The notes: a model not told the origin generated them from the letters alone. A DNA stretch of 60,366 nt from Lachnospiraceae bacterium (GCA_028721415.1 JAQYIU010000114.1:1-60366), one strand, 5' to 3'; positions 34,090-43,799 are shown, numbered from the stretch's first letter. Program-made: numbers and translations.

Positions 34090-34881
34090 ATGAATCAACA
34101 GAACCAGATTGGATTATTAGGACAATTTAAGATTGCCTGTTTCCAACCGAGAAAATACAAAACGCTTTTGGAGAAAAAAACAGCAGGACATATCCGGTAC
34201 TTTGTGGTATTCTTTTTGTTTCTTATGCTGATTAATGCGATTGTTCCTTTTGCCGCATGGTATCTCAGTGTGGGAGGTTTTGAGAATCTCTTTTTAAATC
34301 GAGTACCGGAATTTAAGCTGGAAAATGGAACCATGATTATGGAATCTCCGATTTCATTTGATATTGGAGGTGTTTTGCAGGTAAAGGTTAACTCGGACAA
34401 AGAATCTTTCGATGCAAAGGATTTTGACGAACTTTATCAGGAAGAATTTCTGATCAGCAAAAATAATATCATGATAAAAGTCGGTGGACAGATGACGAAT
34501 GTCGAGCTCAGCTCAATAAAGGATATGACGATGACCAATCAGGATTTGGTGGAACTTATCCCTTATATTGACGGAATGCTTGTCATCTATTTCCTGATGT
34601 CACTCTTATCTGAGATGATACAGTATATTATCATGGCTCTGGCTTTTGGATTGTTCTGCCGAGCCGGTGTGAAGGCAAAAGATGGAAGATTTTTATCCAT
34701 AAAAGAGGCTTTTATCATTAGTATGTATGCAAAATCATTGTTTGCGATTGTATCTGGCTTAAATTTCTGTCTGGGATATCTGATCAGCAGTTTTTGGATG
34801 ATGATGATTTCAGTGGCTGGAACAATTGATTATATTTATCGGGCTGAACTGTGGTTATTACAGCCGGAGCCAGGCAAATAG
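34090..34881 (+). CDS. DUF1189-like integral membrane protein
   Basis: A 263-residue membrane protein. The first hydrophobic helix (RYFVVFFLFLMLINAIVPF) is followed by an extracytoplasmic domain of about 100 residues (GFENLFLNRVPEFKLENG to VELIPY), then three or four more helices (MLVIYFLMSLLSEMIQYII, the FGLFCRA region and LGYLISSFWMMMISVAGTI). The layout and the N-terminal FKIACFQPRKY start suit DUF1189 proteins found in Firmicutes; their function is unknown. RBS GGGGAGG. Confidence 0.75.
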   Translation: MNQQNQIGLLGQFKIACFQPRKYKTLLEKKTAGHIRYFVVFFLFLMLINAIVPFAAWYLSVGGFENLFLNRVPEFKLENGTMIMESPISFDIGGVLQVKVNSDKESFDAKDFDELYQEEFLISKNNIMIKVGGQMTNVELSSIKDMTMTNQDLVELIPYIDGMLVIYFLMSLLSEMIQYIIMALAFGLFCRAGVKAKDGRFLSIKEAFIISMYAKSLFAIVSGLNFCLGYLISSFWMMMISVAGTIDYIYRAELWLLQPEPGK

Positions 34882-34940
34882 TGCTATATGATTTGCGATT
34901 GAAGTTTTGATTATAATGGTAACAGGGAAGGGAGAAGCAT

Positions 34941-35495
34941 ATGTCTAAAGTAATTACAGTGACGGGCGGAAGCCGAAGCGGAAAGAGTGTGTTGGCAGAA
35001 CAGAAAGCAGTAGAATATGGAGGAAGAAGTGTTCTCTACCTGGCAACAGCGATTCCAACCGATGAAGATATGAAAGAAAGAATTCGTATTCATCAGGCAA
35101 GAAGAGATCCGGAGTGGGGGACTTATGAAGGATATCGTTCTTTGGGTGAGGTGGTAAAAAATACCGAAAAAGATACTATTTTACTGGATTGTATCACAGT
35201 GCTCATCACCAATATTTTATTCGAAGAAGAAAGAAATTTTGATGAGATTACAAATAAAGAAATCGAGGATCTGGAAGCACAGGTCATGATGGAATTAAGT
35301 GATGTGATCAAAGGTGCCAGAGATGGAAATAAAACCCTGATTCTTGTGACAAATGAATTGGGTATGTCCGTTGTGCCGGCATATCGTCTGGGAAGGATTT
35401 TCAGTGATATGGCAGGAAAAGCCAATCAGTTTATTGCTTCTCTCAGTGATGAAGTTTACATTTCCATCAGTGGAATTCCATTGCGTTTGAAATAA
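34941..35495 (+). CDS. cobU: Adenosylcobinamide kinase / adenosylcobinamide-phosphate guanylyltransferase
   Basis: A 184-residue cytoplasmic enzyme of the cobalamin nucleotide-loop pathway: it phosphorylates adenosylcobinamide and transfers GMP to it. The P-loop GGSRSGKSVLAEQ lies at residues 9-21, followed by YLATAIPTDEDMKERIRIHQARR (the nucleotide-transfer His region) and LILVTNELGMSVVP (the conserved VTNE-G). Length is typical (180). No other cobalamin genes (cobS, cobT, cobC, cbi) are within this window, so it is separated from the pathway here. RBS GGGAAGGGAG. Confidence 0.93.
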   Translation: MSKVITVTGGSRSGKSVLAEQKAVEYGGRSVLYLATAIPTDEDMKERIRIHQARRDPEWGTYEGYRSLGEVVKNTEKDTILLDCITVLITNILFEEERNFDEITNKEIEDLEAQVMMELSDVIKGARDGNKTLILVTNELGMSVVPAYRLGRIFSDMAGKANQFIASLSDEVYISISGIPLRLK

Positions 35496-35507
35496 TAAGG
35501 GGACGAT

Positions 35508-36305
35508 ATGAAGAAAAAGAAAGGAATGGGTATTTTATCCTGGTTGATTCTTATTCTATGTCTGGTGATAGCAGGTTTTTCCGCATGGAAACTCTGGGGA
35601 TATTATCAGAAATATCATAATGGAGAAAAAGAATATGAACAATTAACAGAGTATGTGAAGGAAAATACAGAAAATGTGGAAGAATCGGAGAAGGAAGAGC
35701 AGAAAGATTCCTGTCCGATTACGGTGGATTTTGAGGCTCTTTCCCAGATTAACAGTGATGTGGTGGGGTGGATTTATATACCTGATTCAGAGATAAATTA
35801 TCCAATCGTGCAGAATCCGGATAATGAATATTATCTGAACCATACTTTTGAAGGAAAGGATAATTTTACCGGAGCAATTTTTCTTGATTCCCTCTGTCAA
35901 CCTGATTTCTCGTCAGATAACAGTATCGTGTATGGACACAACCTGAAAACAGGAGTGATGTTTGGAACTCTCAAAAAAATGTATGACATTGATTATAATA
36001 AAGAGGCCGATTATCGCGAGCATCCGGTGATTTGGATTCTGACCCCTGAAGAGAATATGGAATATCGTATTTTTGCGGCAAGAGAGATCAGTGCACGGAA
36101 TGATACCGATGTTTATATGGTTGAGGCAGGAATAGAAAACGAATATGCTGATTTCCTGAATGAGCAGAAAGAGAAGTCTGCATATATAACGGACACGGAA
36201 TTGGATGAAACAGAGCCGATGCTTACCCTGTCTACCTGTACTTCCAGTTCAGAAGACGGGCGATTTGTGGTACAGGCAATTCGGATTCAGAAGGTGGCAC
36301 CTTGA
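35508..36305 (+). CDS. srtB: Class B sortase
   Basis: A 265-residue type II membrane transpeptidase. A basic tail precedes the transmembrane helix (ILSWLILILCLVIAGFSAW, about 9-27). The catalytic domain has VGWIYIPDSEINYPIVQ, YGHNLKTG with the catalytic His, LSTCTSSS with the nucleophile Cys, and GRFVV with the active-site Arg. WIYIPDSxINYPIVQ is characteristic of class B. No protein with an obvious class B sorting motif and C-terminal anchor is encoded in the window, so its substrates are elsewhere. It abuts the LTA-synthase-like gene. Confidence 0.93.
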   Translation: MKKKKGMGILSWLILILCLVIAGFSAWKLWGYYQKYHNGEKEYEQLTEYVKENTENVEESEKEEQKDSCPITVDFEALSQINSDVVGWIYIPDSEINYPIVQNPDNEYYLNHTFEGKDNFTGAIFLDSLCQPDFSSDNSIVYGHNLKTGVMFGTLKKMYDIDYNKEADYREHPVIWILTPEENMEYRIFAAREISARNDTDVYMVEAGIENEYADFLNEQKEKSAYITDTELDETEPMLTLSTCTSSSEDGRFVVQAIRIQKVAP

Positions 36306-36334
36306 GAACAAGAATATCCATAAAGAAAGGAAAA

Positions 36335-38407
36335 ATGATGTGGAAAAACATATGGAATCCATCAAACCGTAAGGTTTTGTGCTGTAATATCGTTACAGCA
36401 TTGATATTAAATCTATTCCTGGAATATATGGAGAGAAAATCCTTAGATGGACTGATGCAATTTATCAATGATAGAACCTTTGTTTTTTTATTTAATGCAT
36501 TGATCATTTTCATGTTTTTGTCTGTCGTTTTTGTTGCCAGAAAGAAATTATTCACCTATTCCCTGATTTCTGCCGGATGGTTTCTGGTCGGACTTGTGAA
36601 CGGCATTGTACTTAATGATAGAAAAACTCCTTTTACAGCAGTAGATTTAACGCTTGCAAAGTCAATTCTTCCAATATTGCAAAGCTATCTGGAATTATGG
36701 CAGATTGTGGGAGCAGTTCTTCTTATTATTGCAGGAGTTATTGCACTGGTGTGTCTGTATTTGTATTCACCGGTTGCTAAGAAGTCTTTTGATATGAAGA
36801 CGAATGCCTGCCTTGTCATGCTTATGTTGGCTCTTTTTTTCGGAGTTACATATGTAGGAGTCGGAAGAGGCCAGCTGATCAGTGATTTTGATAACCTGAT
36901 TGCCGGATACAAAGACTATGGAGTTGCCTATGGATTTTGCGTGACCGCAATGGATACCGGAATTGATCGACCTATCGAGTATTCTAAGGATCGTGTGAAT
37001 AAAGTTAACAAAAAGATGCAAAAGAAACTGGAAGAAAGTAATGTGAAATCAGCGGATAAAGAAGAAAGACATCCGAATATCATCTTTATTCAGCTGGAGT
37101 CGTTTTTCGATCTTTCTACAGTAAAAGATCTCCAGGTTTCCGAAGATCCGATTCCGACCTTTCATAAGATTCAGGAAGAATATACTTCCGGTATGCTGAA
37201 AGTACCGGTGTACGGAGCAGGAACTATTAATACAGAGTTTGAAGTAATTACGGGAATGAATGTCAAGTATTTTGGAACAGGAGAATATCCGTATCGAAGC
37301 GTTCTTCAGAATAAAACCTGTGACAGTGTCGCTTACTGGCTGAAAGAATTCTCTTATGAAACCAGTGTCATTCATAACAATAATGCTTCCTTTTACGACA
37401 GAGACCATGTATTTTCCAATCTTGGTTTTGATAACTTCATTACTATAGAGAATATGAATGTAAAAAGTACAAACGAAGCAGGATGGGCGAAAGATGAGAT
37501 ATTGACCCAATACATCATGGACACTCTGGAAAAGACAACTTCCAGTGATCTGATTTATACGATTTCTGTACAAGGACATGGGGATTATCCGTCCTCATCG
37601 CAGGAAGATGCCCAGATCAAAGTGACCGGAGAAGGATTTTCTGAGTCCTATCTCAATCAGCTCACTTATTATGTGAATCAGACAAGAGAAATGGATGATT
37701 TCCTGAAAGGTCTGTTGGAACTCTTAAGTGAGTACGACGAAGATACCATGGTGATCGCTTACGGTGATCATCTGCCGGGAATGGACTTTGAGAATGCAGA
37801 TCTGGAATGCGGAAATAAATATGAAACACCATATTTCATCTGGGATAATTTTGGATATAATAAAGCAAATAAAAACAAAGAATCAGGAGATCTGTCAGCA
37901 TATCAGCTTGCATCCAAGGTCCTCGGTGAGGTCAATATTCAAAATGGTGTGCTAAATCAATACCATCAGACTATGACAGATTCTAAAAATTATCAAAAAA
38001 ATCTGAAACTGCTTGAATATGATATGCTCTATGGAGCAGATTTTAGCAGGGCAGATATTGATCCACTCGAACCGACAGATATTTGTTTCAGTTTAAATCC
38101 GGTGAAGATAGAATCCGTCAAACAAAACGGAAAGAAATATCTGTTGCTGGGAGAAAATTTTAATGAATACAGCAGAGTATACGTTAACGGTATTCAGGTA
38201 AACGCAACAAAGAAGAGCAATAAAGTACTGGAAATCAGTGCCGGTTCTGTCAAAGACGGGGACGAGATTACCGTACATCAGGTGAGCAAAACCAATGAGA
38301 ATATTACTCTGAATCAATCAGATGTGTATGAATTTTATTTGAAAAATGTGAGACCATTATATAAAGAAAGGGCTGTCGCACCAAATAAAGCGCAGCTTTC
38401 AGAATAA
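36335..38407 (+). CDS. LTA synthase family membrane sulfatase-fold protein
   Basis: A 690-residue protein with five transmembrane helices in the first 200 residues, then a short linker and an extracellular alkaline-phosphatase/sulfatase-fold domain. IIFIQLESFFD carries the metal-site Glu, AGTINTEFEVITG the nucleophilic Thr, and VIAYGDHLPGM the metal Asp/His. These match LtaS/phosphoglycerol transferases that move glycerol phosphate onto polymers or lipids. After about residue 580 comes a beta domain (IESVKQNGKKYLLLGENFN... and EISAGSVKDGDEITVHQV) like an IPT/TIG fold, unusual for LtaS. The start is ATG 36335 or 36338, with AAAGGA upstream. Confidence 0.9.
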   Translation: MMWKNIWNPSNRKVLCCNIVTALILNLFLEYMERKSLDGLMQFINDRTFVFLFNALIIFMFLSVVFVARKKLFTYSLISAGWFLVGLVNGIVLNDRKTPFTAVDLTLAKSILPILQSYLELWQIVGAVLLIIAGVIALVCLYLYSPVAKKSFDMKTNACLVMLMLALFFGVTYVGVGRGQLISDFDNLIAGYKDYGVAYGFCVTAMDTGIDRPIEYSKDRVNKVNKKMQKKLEESNVKSADKEERHPNIIFIQLESFFDLSTVKDLQVSEDPIPTFHKIQEEYTSGMLKVPVYGAGTINTEFEVITGMNVKYFGTGEYPYRSVLQNKTCDSVAYWLKEFSYETSVIHNNNASFYDRDHVFSNLGFDNFITIENMNVKSTNEAGWAKDEILTQYIMDTLEKTTSSDLIYTISVQGHGDYPSSSQEDAQIKVTGEGFSESYLNQLTYYVNQTREMDDFLKGLLELLSEYDEDTMVIAYGDHLPGMDFENADLECGNKYETPYFIWDNFGYNKANKNKESGDLSAYQLASKVLGEVNIQNGVLNQYHQTMTDSKNYQKNLKLLEYDMLYGADFSRADIDPLEPTDICFSLNPVKIESVKQNGKKYLLLGENFNEYSRVYVNGIQVNATKKSNKVLEISAGSVKDGDEITVHQVSKTNENITLNQSDVYEFYLKNVRPLYKERAVAPNKAQLSE

Positions 38408-38413
38408 CAATTC

Positions 38414-38517
38414 GGAAACCGTTCCATTACATTTATATGACCATGCACGTACTTCGGTCTGAATAGTCTTTGTTCGTGCAATGTCATGGTGCTATGTAAT
38501 GGAACGGTTTCCTTTTT
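38414..38517 (+). terminator. Very long terminator hairpin
   Basis: GGAAACCGTTCCATTACAT (38414-38432) pairs perfectly with 38494-38512, 19 bp, and inner arms (ATGAC/GTCAT, TGCACG/CGTGCA) extend the stem. TTTTT follows at 38513-38517. It ends the DJ-1 to LTA-synthase set. Confidence 0.8.
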
Positions 38518-38529
38518 CGCTTGTAATAA

Positions 38530-38558
38530 TTGTAAAGAAAAATAACTTATGATAAAAT
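38530..38558 (+). promoter_or_regulatory. Promoter of the secreted LRR protein gene
   Basis: TTGTAA, a 17-nt spacer, then TAAAAT preceded by TGA (extended -10). It lies 54 nt before ATG 38613, which has GGGGGGAGG upstream. Confidence 0.55.
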
Positions 38559-38612
38559 ATATAAAAATGGAACCAGAGTTCGTTTGTTTTTTACAAGAGG
38601 GGGGAGGAGAAT

Positions 38613-41018
38613 ATGAATGATTTTACAAGAAACAAGAAAAAGGTTCGAAAAGGGGATGTTGTTTTTTTTATTCTGATTCTTATTCTGGCATTGGGGGGTG
38701 TCAGAAAAGATGTCCATGCAGCTAATGATACCACTGCACCATTCATTACGAAGATAAATGTAGATACAAAATCTGTGAAAGGATTATACGAGCTTGTTAC
38801 TATGACAGTAGATGTAGAGGAAAGTGAAACAGGTGTGGCCTTTATTGAAGCTATGTTTTATCACAAGGAAGGAAGAGTGACCTACCATGCAACAGTTACC
38901 GAAAGATTTGATACGGGAAAGACAACAGGTACAATCACTTTTCGTTCACAGTTGTTATCCACTATTATCGGTGAGCATTGTCTCGGAACTATTACAATCG
39001 AAGATCATGCCGGTAACAGAAGAGTTTATAATAATGGAACCGGGAGCGAACCTCAGTTTTCGTCATATGATGATTTATGGATAAAAGATTCAAAAGGATA
39101 TTATTTACAGGATGATTCCAATGCAGCAAATCATTGCTACAGTACAGGAAATCGAGTAGTAAATGTGCTTTCTTCAGATGGAAGTTCTCTGCCACAACCA
39201 ACGTCACTTAATATAAAAAGCAGTAACGTTGATAAAGGTGGAAAAATAAGTTTTGAAATAATAATGGAAAAAGCAGAGAAAGTAACTCAGATACAACTAG
39301 ATTTCGAGAATCAGCAAAGGTCTGGTATAACGGATCTGCTTCTCTATTCGAAGGGGTCAAATGTGAGCAACAATAATGGTACTTTTTCTGTCAGCGGTAA
39401 CAGAATAACAGGGGTTATAAATATTCCGTATGATATGCCGTCCGGTCTGTATACGGTTAGTACGTTACAGATGATAAATAAAAATGGAAATAAAGTATAT
39501 GGATCAGAGGGGGATAATAGTTATCTTACGGATGGAATCAATCGGTGCCAGTTAACTGGAGCAACCAGAGTCCAGGTCAACTCGGATGGTGACGATGATG
39601 CACCACATGTTACGGGAATAAAGATATTGAATAATCCTGTGAAAAAACCAGGGGTAATGAAAATCCAGATTTCAGCACAAGATAACAGAGCGATAAAGTC
39701 GATTGAAATCTTCACAAAGGAAGAGAGAGAGCCGATCCGTGCATTTATGACGGAAAAGAAATATTCAAAGCCGGTAGCAAATTTCACCTCAATTTTTTCT
39801 ATTCCGGTATCAACTAGTGCCACAAATGGGAAATATGTCATTACCTTAATCCGGATCAAAGATGTATCAGGAAATACTAGAGATTACCAAAACATAATGG
39901 ATTCAGAAAATGAAAAAGGAATTATTCAGGGGGTAAATCGTGACGAAAAAGGATATTATCTGTGCGCTTATCAGGATGGAGTGGAGGAAAGGGCATATTT
40001 CACAGGCAGTCCATTTATCACCGTAGAAGATGAATTTGATGTGGCTTTTAATGTAGGATTATCTAATTCAAGATTAATGACCTGTATCAATAATATGAAA
40101 GAAGGATATGCCGGTAAAATTCGTATTGAGGGTTCGAAAAAAGTGGATGCATCTGTATTCAGTGCCATACAGGGAAAAGATAAAACTTTGATTTTTTATA
40201 ACAGCAATTATCAATGGATTTTCCATGGAAAAGACATCAATACTCCAAAAACGGTTAATCTGGATATCAATTTCCGTGTGGAAGATGGAGCTGAATATGG
40301 TACAACAGGAAAAGTGCTGCAGATTAACTTTGCAAAAAATGGAACTTTACCGGGAAAGGCAAATATTCGGATTAAGTCTGATTATACAAGAGCTATATAT
40401 AACCTGACAAATAATCTTTATCTCTACTATTGCAATAATAATAATGATCAATTGGAATTGGAAGGTAACAGTGATATAAATTATTATCTGGATGATTCAG
40501 ATAGTTGGTGCAGTTTTTATATTACACATAATTCAAAATTTATCACAACAGGAAAGAAATTAAAAAATACTGCGTTGCCGAAGTCGAAAGGAACAAAATT
40601 TAAGGTAAAAGGGAATATATATCGAGTTCTTGGAAAATGCCAGGTTGAATTTGTAAAATCAGCAAATAAAAAAGTGAAAAAACTGGTTATCCCAAATACA
40701 ATCAAATATAAAAAAGTGACTTATAAAGTTACAGGAATTGCTTCAAAAGCATGCTATGGTTGCAAAAAAATGAAAAGTGTTTCCATCGGAAGTAATATTG
40801 AAAAAATTGGAACAAAGGCACTTTATAATACAAAATTACTTTCCCAAATTGTGATCAAGACTAAATATCTGAAATCAAAAAATGTGGGAAGTAAAGCCTT
40901 TAAAGGTGTTCCATCGAAAGCAACAATTAAAGTGCCGAAAAAAATGTTTAAAAAATATAAAAAGTTGTTGAGGGCAAAAGGGGTATCGAAGCAAGTAAAA
41001 ATAAAATATTACAAATAA
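38613..41018 (+). CDS. Secreted surface protein with C-terminal BspA-type leucine-rich repeats
   Basis: An 801-residue exported protein. A basic N terminus and hydrophobic core (VVFFILILILALGG, about 16-29) end in VHA before ANDTT, a signal-peptidase-I-like site. The body has repeated beta-sandwich-like units, each with an INVD/IEDHAGN or IKDVSGNTRDY motif typical of Ig-like surface modules; three such units are visible to about residue 450. Residues about 690-790 are BspA/LRR_5-type repeats (VKKLVIPNTIKYKKVTYKV, then GIASKACYGCKKMKSVSIGS). No LPxTG-type anchor is seen; the very basic C terminus may bind wall polymers. Adhesion is possible but not shown. Confidence 0.8.
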   Translation: MNDFTRNKKKVRKGDVVFFILILILALGGVRKDVHAANDTTAPFITKINVDTKSVKGLYELVTMTVDVEESETGVAFIEAMFYHKEGRVTYHATVTERFDTGKTTGTITFRSQLLSTIIGEHCLGTITIEDHAGNRRVYNNGTGSEPQFSSYDDLWIKDSKGYYLQDDSNAANHCYSTGNRVVNVLSSDGSSLPQPTSLNIKSSNVDKGGKISFEIIMEKAEKVTQIQLDFENQQRSGITDLLLYSKGSNVSNNNGTFSVSGNRITGVINIPYDMPSGLYTVSTLQMINKNGNKVYGSEGDNSYLTDGINRCQLTGATRVQVNSDGDDDAPHVTGIKILNNPVKKPGVMKIQISAQDNRAIKSIEIFTKEEREPIRAFMTEKKYSKPVANFTSIFSIPVSTSATNGKYVITLIRIKDVSGNTRDYQNIMDSENEKGIIQGVNRDEKGYYLCAYQDGVEERAYFTGSPFITVEDEFDVAFNVGLSNSRLMTCINNMKEGYAGKIRIEGSKKVDASVFSAIQGKDKTLIFYNSNYQWIFHGKDINTPKTVNLDINFRVEDGAEYGTTGKVLQINFAKNGTLPGKANIRIKSDYTRAIYNLTNNLYLYYCNNNNDQLELEGNSDINYYLDDSDSWCSFYITHNSKFITTGKKLKNTALPKSKGTKFKVKGNIYRVLGKCQVEFVKSANKKVKKLVIPNTIKYKKVTYKVTGIASKACYGCKKMKSVSIGSNIEKIGTKALYNTKLLSQIVIKTKYLKSKNVGSKAFKGVPSKATIKVPKKMFKKYKKLLRAKGVSKQVKIKYYK

Positions 41019-41044
41019 GTATTTTTCAAATATATAGAGATGAT

Positions 41045-41081
41045 AAAAACAGGTGCTGGAGACTTCCGGCACCTGTTTCAA
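41045..41081. terminator. Bidirectional terminator between the LRR protein and LysR genes
   Basis: AAACAGGTGC pairs with GCACCTGTTT around a 12-nt loop. On the minus strand it ends in TTTTTATC, and on the plus strand in TTTCAA. Confidence 0.75.
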
Positions 41082-41094
41082 TTATATATCTTAG

Positions 41095-41970
41095 TTATCT
41101 ATTATTCTCGATAAACGCCTTTGCATATTCGATAAATTTAAGAGTTGCGGGCGATGCCATCTTTCGGGAGGAAAGAGCAATGCCCAGTTCTCTGGTGGCA
41201 AAGGGTTCCAGAGGGAGAGTGACCACGGAGGCGTCATAGTGATCAAGCACCAGTTTGGGCAGGATGCTGATACCCAGATTGCAGGCCACCATGGAGATGA
41301 TGGTGGAGTCGTCCTTGGCGGAATATTGAATATCCGGTTCGATATGGTAGTTATCCAATGTTCTGTGGATATCGATATCGGTACCAAGGGCAGAGATGAC
41401 AAAAGTTTTACCGTTGAATTCTTTCAAAGGATAGGCACTGATGCCTGTGGTATCGAAATCCGGTGGTAAAACAGCCAGAAGAGGATCTTCTTTCAAAGGA
41501 ATCCACTCAAAGTCTTCGTTGAAACAGGAACTTAAGAAGCCCAGATCGACTTCATGGTTATCAATCCAGCGGATAATATCTTCATTTCCTCCTTCCTTAA
41601 AGTGAATTTTAATAGAAGGAAAATCATTTTTGAATTGGTGGATGATATGAGGCAGCCACTGTCTTGAGATACTGGAGTAGGTTCCGATGTTCAAGGTTCC
41701 CTGATGGAGATTATGAAGGGACAGGATTGTCTGGTTCAGATTCTCCTGGCACTGAACCATCTGAGCGATGTAAGGGTGTACTTCCTTTCCGGCGGCGGTG
41801 AGAAATGCTCCATTTCTGTTACGATAAAACAGATTAAGATTCATTTCCTGTTCCAGACGTTTTAGGGTATGGCTGATACCGGACTGGGTATAGCCCAGAG
41901 CTTCTGCCGCTTTAGAAAGATTTTGTTGTTTGGCTACTTCAAGAAATATGATATATCGGTTCAGATCCAT
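41095..41970 (-). CDS. LysR-family transcriptional regulator
   Basis: A 291-residue regulator. The winged HTH is at residues 1-60 (NRYIIFLEVAKQQNLSKAAE, then LGYTQSGISHTLKRLEQEMN). A C-terminal periplasmic-binding-fold effector domain follows (LNIGTYSSISRQWLPHII; GNEDIIRWIDNHEVDLGFL). Length is normal. It is divergent from putP, with a shared 159-nt intergenic region, so it most likely regulates the symporter in response to a small ligand; the ligand is not identifiable. Confidence 0.94.
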   Translation of the reverse strand: MDLNRYIIFLEVAKQQNLSKAAEALGYTQSGISHTLKRLEQEMNLNLFYRNRNGAFLTAAGKEVHPYIAQMVQCQENLNQTILSLHNLHQGTLNIGTYSSISRQWLPHIIHQFKNDFPSIKIHFKEGGNEDIIRWIDNHEVDLGFLSSCFNEDFEWIPLKEDPLLAVLPPDFDTTGISAYPLKEFNGKTFVISALGTDIDIHRTLDNYHIEPDIQYSAKDDSTIISMVACNLGISILPKLVLDHYDASVVTLPLEPFATRELGIALSSRKMASPATLKFIEYAKAFIENNR

Positions 41971-42045
41971 GGGTACCTTCCTTTATTCTGACAACATACA
42001 TGAAAGATTGTCATATATTACGAAATTATTATGAATAACTGTCGC

Positions 42046-42073
42046 TTTACGTGTGAATAAATTCTAGTATAAT
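42046..42073 (+). promoter_or_regulatory. Promoter of putP
   Basis: TTTACG, a 16-nt spacer, then a perfect TATAAT, 56 nt before ATG 42130. The divergent LysR gene lies on the other side. Confidence 0.55.
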
Positions 42074-42129
42074 TAATTTTATAGTTTTTATCAAGAAAAA
42101 AAGACAAAATACAACAGGAGGAAAAAAGT

Positions 42130-43671
42130 ATGTCAGGCACAACAATTGCGATTTTAATTGCATTTGCGGCGTATCTTTTGTTTATGATTTTCATTGGCGT
42201 CTGGTCCATGAAAAAGACAACAGGCGCTGATGATTATTTTTTGGGAGGAAGAGGATTATCCGGCCCCGTTGCAGCATTATCGGCACAGGCATCGGATATG
42301 AGCGGATGGCTTCTGATGGGGCTTCCGGGTTCTGTATATGCGCTGGGAACAGGACAGGCATGGATTGCTATCGGTCTTGGACTTGGTACTATTATTAACT
42401 GGCTGGTTATTGCAAGGCCTCTTCGTTCTTATACAATTGTAGCGAATAATTCCATGACATTACCGGAATTTTTTGGAAACCGTTATCATGATGATAAAAA
42501 GATTCTGCTTGGAATCTCATCTGCAATCATTGTCATCTTCTTTTTGGTTTACACGGCTTCTGCATTGGCTTCCGGTGGAAAATTATTTAATACGGTGTTT
42601 GGGATTGATTATCATACAGCATTACTGATTGGTGCAGCGGTTATTTTGATTTATACCTTTATGGGAGGTTTCCTCGCTGTATGTACAACAGACTTTGTGC
42701 AGGGATCGATGATGCTGGTTGCACTGCTGGTGGTTCCAATTATTGCATGGGGATATGTGAGTGGATCCTTTTCCGATCTTCTGGCTCAAACCGGTGTGAA
42801 TTCCGCTCATTATCTGAGTCTTACCTATAATGGGGATCATCCAATTACACTGGTAGAGATTCTCTCCAACCTTGCATGGGGACTGGGATATTGTGGTATG
42901 CCTCATATTTTAATCCGTTTTATGGCAATTAAAAATGAGAAGGAATTAAAGAAATCTTCTGCCATTGCTATTATATGGGTAGTGATTTCCCTTGCGCTTG
43001 CCGTTGTGATCGGTCTGGTGGGAAGAGCATTCCTGTTACCGGAGATTTTAGGAGAGACAGCAGGTGCACCTTCTACAGAATCTGTATTTATTGAGATGAT
43101 AAAGAAGGTATTCATGGAAATTCTGCCACTTCCGTTTGTAGGTGGATTGTTCCTCTGTGGAATTCTTGCAGCTATCATGTCAACGGCGGATTCACAGCTT
43201 CTGGTATGTTCTTCTTCCGTATCTGCGGATATTTATAAAGATATTTTCCATCCGGAGGCTTCCGATGAAAAAGTATTAAAGATTGGTCGTCTGGTTACAA
43301 TTATTGTGGCAGTTCTCGCAATTTTCATTGCATGGAATCCGGACAGTTCCATCATGGCTCTGGTTTCTGATGCATGGGCAGGTCTTGGTTCTGCCTTCGG
43401 ACCACTGGTAGTTATGAGCCTTTTCTGGAAGAGAACCAATCTTCCAGGTGCTATTGCCGGTCTTATTTCCGGAGCAGCAACGGTTCTGATCTGGGATTAT
43501 CTTCCAATCATGGGAGGACAGACCATCGGAGTAGCAACAGGATTATATTCTCTGTTGGTTGGATTTATTGTGAGTCTTTTCTGTATCGTTGTGGTAAGCC
43601 TTCTGACAAAAGCACCAGAACAGTCTATTCTGGATGAGTTTGACGCATACAAAAATTTTAAAGAGAATTAA
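42130..43671 (+). CDS. putP: Sodium/proline symporter
   Basis: A 513-residue sodium:solute symporter with about 13 transmembrane helices. DYFLGGRGLSGPVAALSAQASDMSGWLLMG-type sequence at about 35-65 is the family's sodium-site and substrate region, with SDMSGWLLMGLPG strongly PutP-like. GGFLAVCTTDFVQGSMM and AIMSTADSQLLVCSS are further SSS motifs. Length fits PutP (about 500). It would import proline, as nutrient or osmoprotectant, driven by sodium. No proline catabolism genes are nearby. RBS AGGAGG; a hairpin terminator follows. Confidence 0.92.
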   Translation: MSGTTIAILIAFAAYLLFMIFIGVWSMKKTTGADDYFLGGRGLSGPVAALSAQASDMSGWLLMGLPGSVYALGTGQAWIAIGLGLGTIINWLVIARPLRSYTIVANNSMTLPEFFGNRYHDDKKILLGISSAIIVIFFLVYTASALASGGKLFNTVFGIDYHTALLIGAAVILIYTFMGGFLAVCTTDFVQGSMMLVALLVVPIIAWGYVSGSFSDLLAQTGVNSAHYLSLTYNGDHPITLVEILSNLAWGLGYCGMPHILIRFMAIKNEKELKKSSAIAIIWVVISLALAVVIGLVGRAFLLPEILGETAGAPSTESVFIEMIKKVFMEILPLPFVGGLFLCGILAAIMSTADSQLLVCSSSVSADIYKDIFHPEASDEKVLKIGRLVTIIVAVLAIFIAWNPDSSIMALVSDAWAGLGSAFGPLVVMSLFWKRTNLPGAIAGLISGAATVLIWDYLPIMGGQTIGVATGLYSLLVGFIVSLFCIVVVSLLTKAPEQSILDEFDAYKNFKEN

Positions 43672-43699
43672 ACAGATTTTACAATTTTGATAAAATGCA

Positions 43700-43738
43700 C
43701 GAAAGACGAGATTCCATATGTAGGATCTCGTCTTTTCG
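43700..43738 (+). terminator. Terminator after putP
   Basis: CGAAAGACGAGAT and ATCTCGTCTTTTCG form a stem with a TTTT stretch in the 3' arm, 29 nt after the putP stop. Confidence 0.7.
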
Positions 43739-43799
43739 CATAAAATATAAGTTACAGATTTTATTACAGATTTTAATAGTGTAACAGCCAAAGCATAAT

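Noticed and set aside
35508-36305. The secreted LRR protein as sortase substrate
   Set aside because: Its C terminus is strongly basic with no sorting motif and no hydrophobic anchor.
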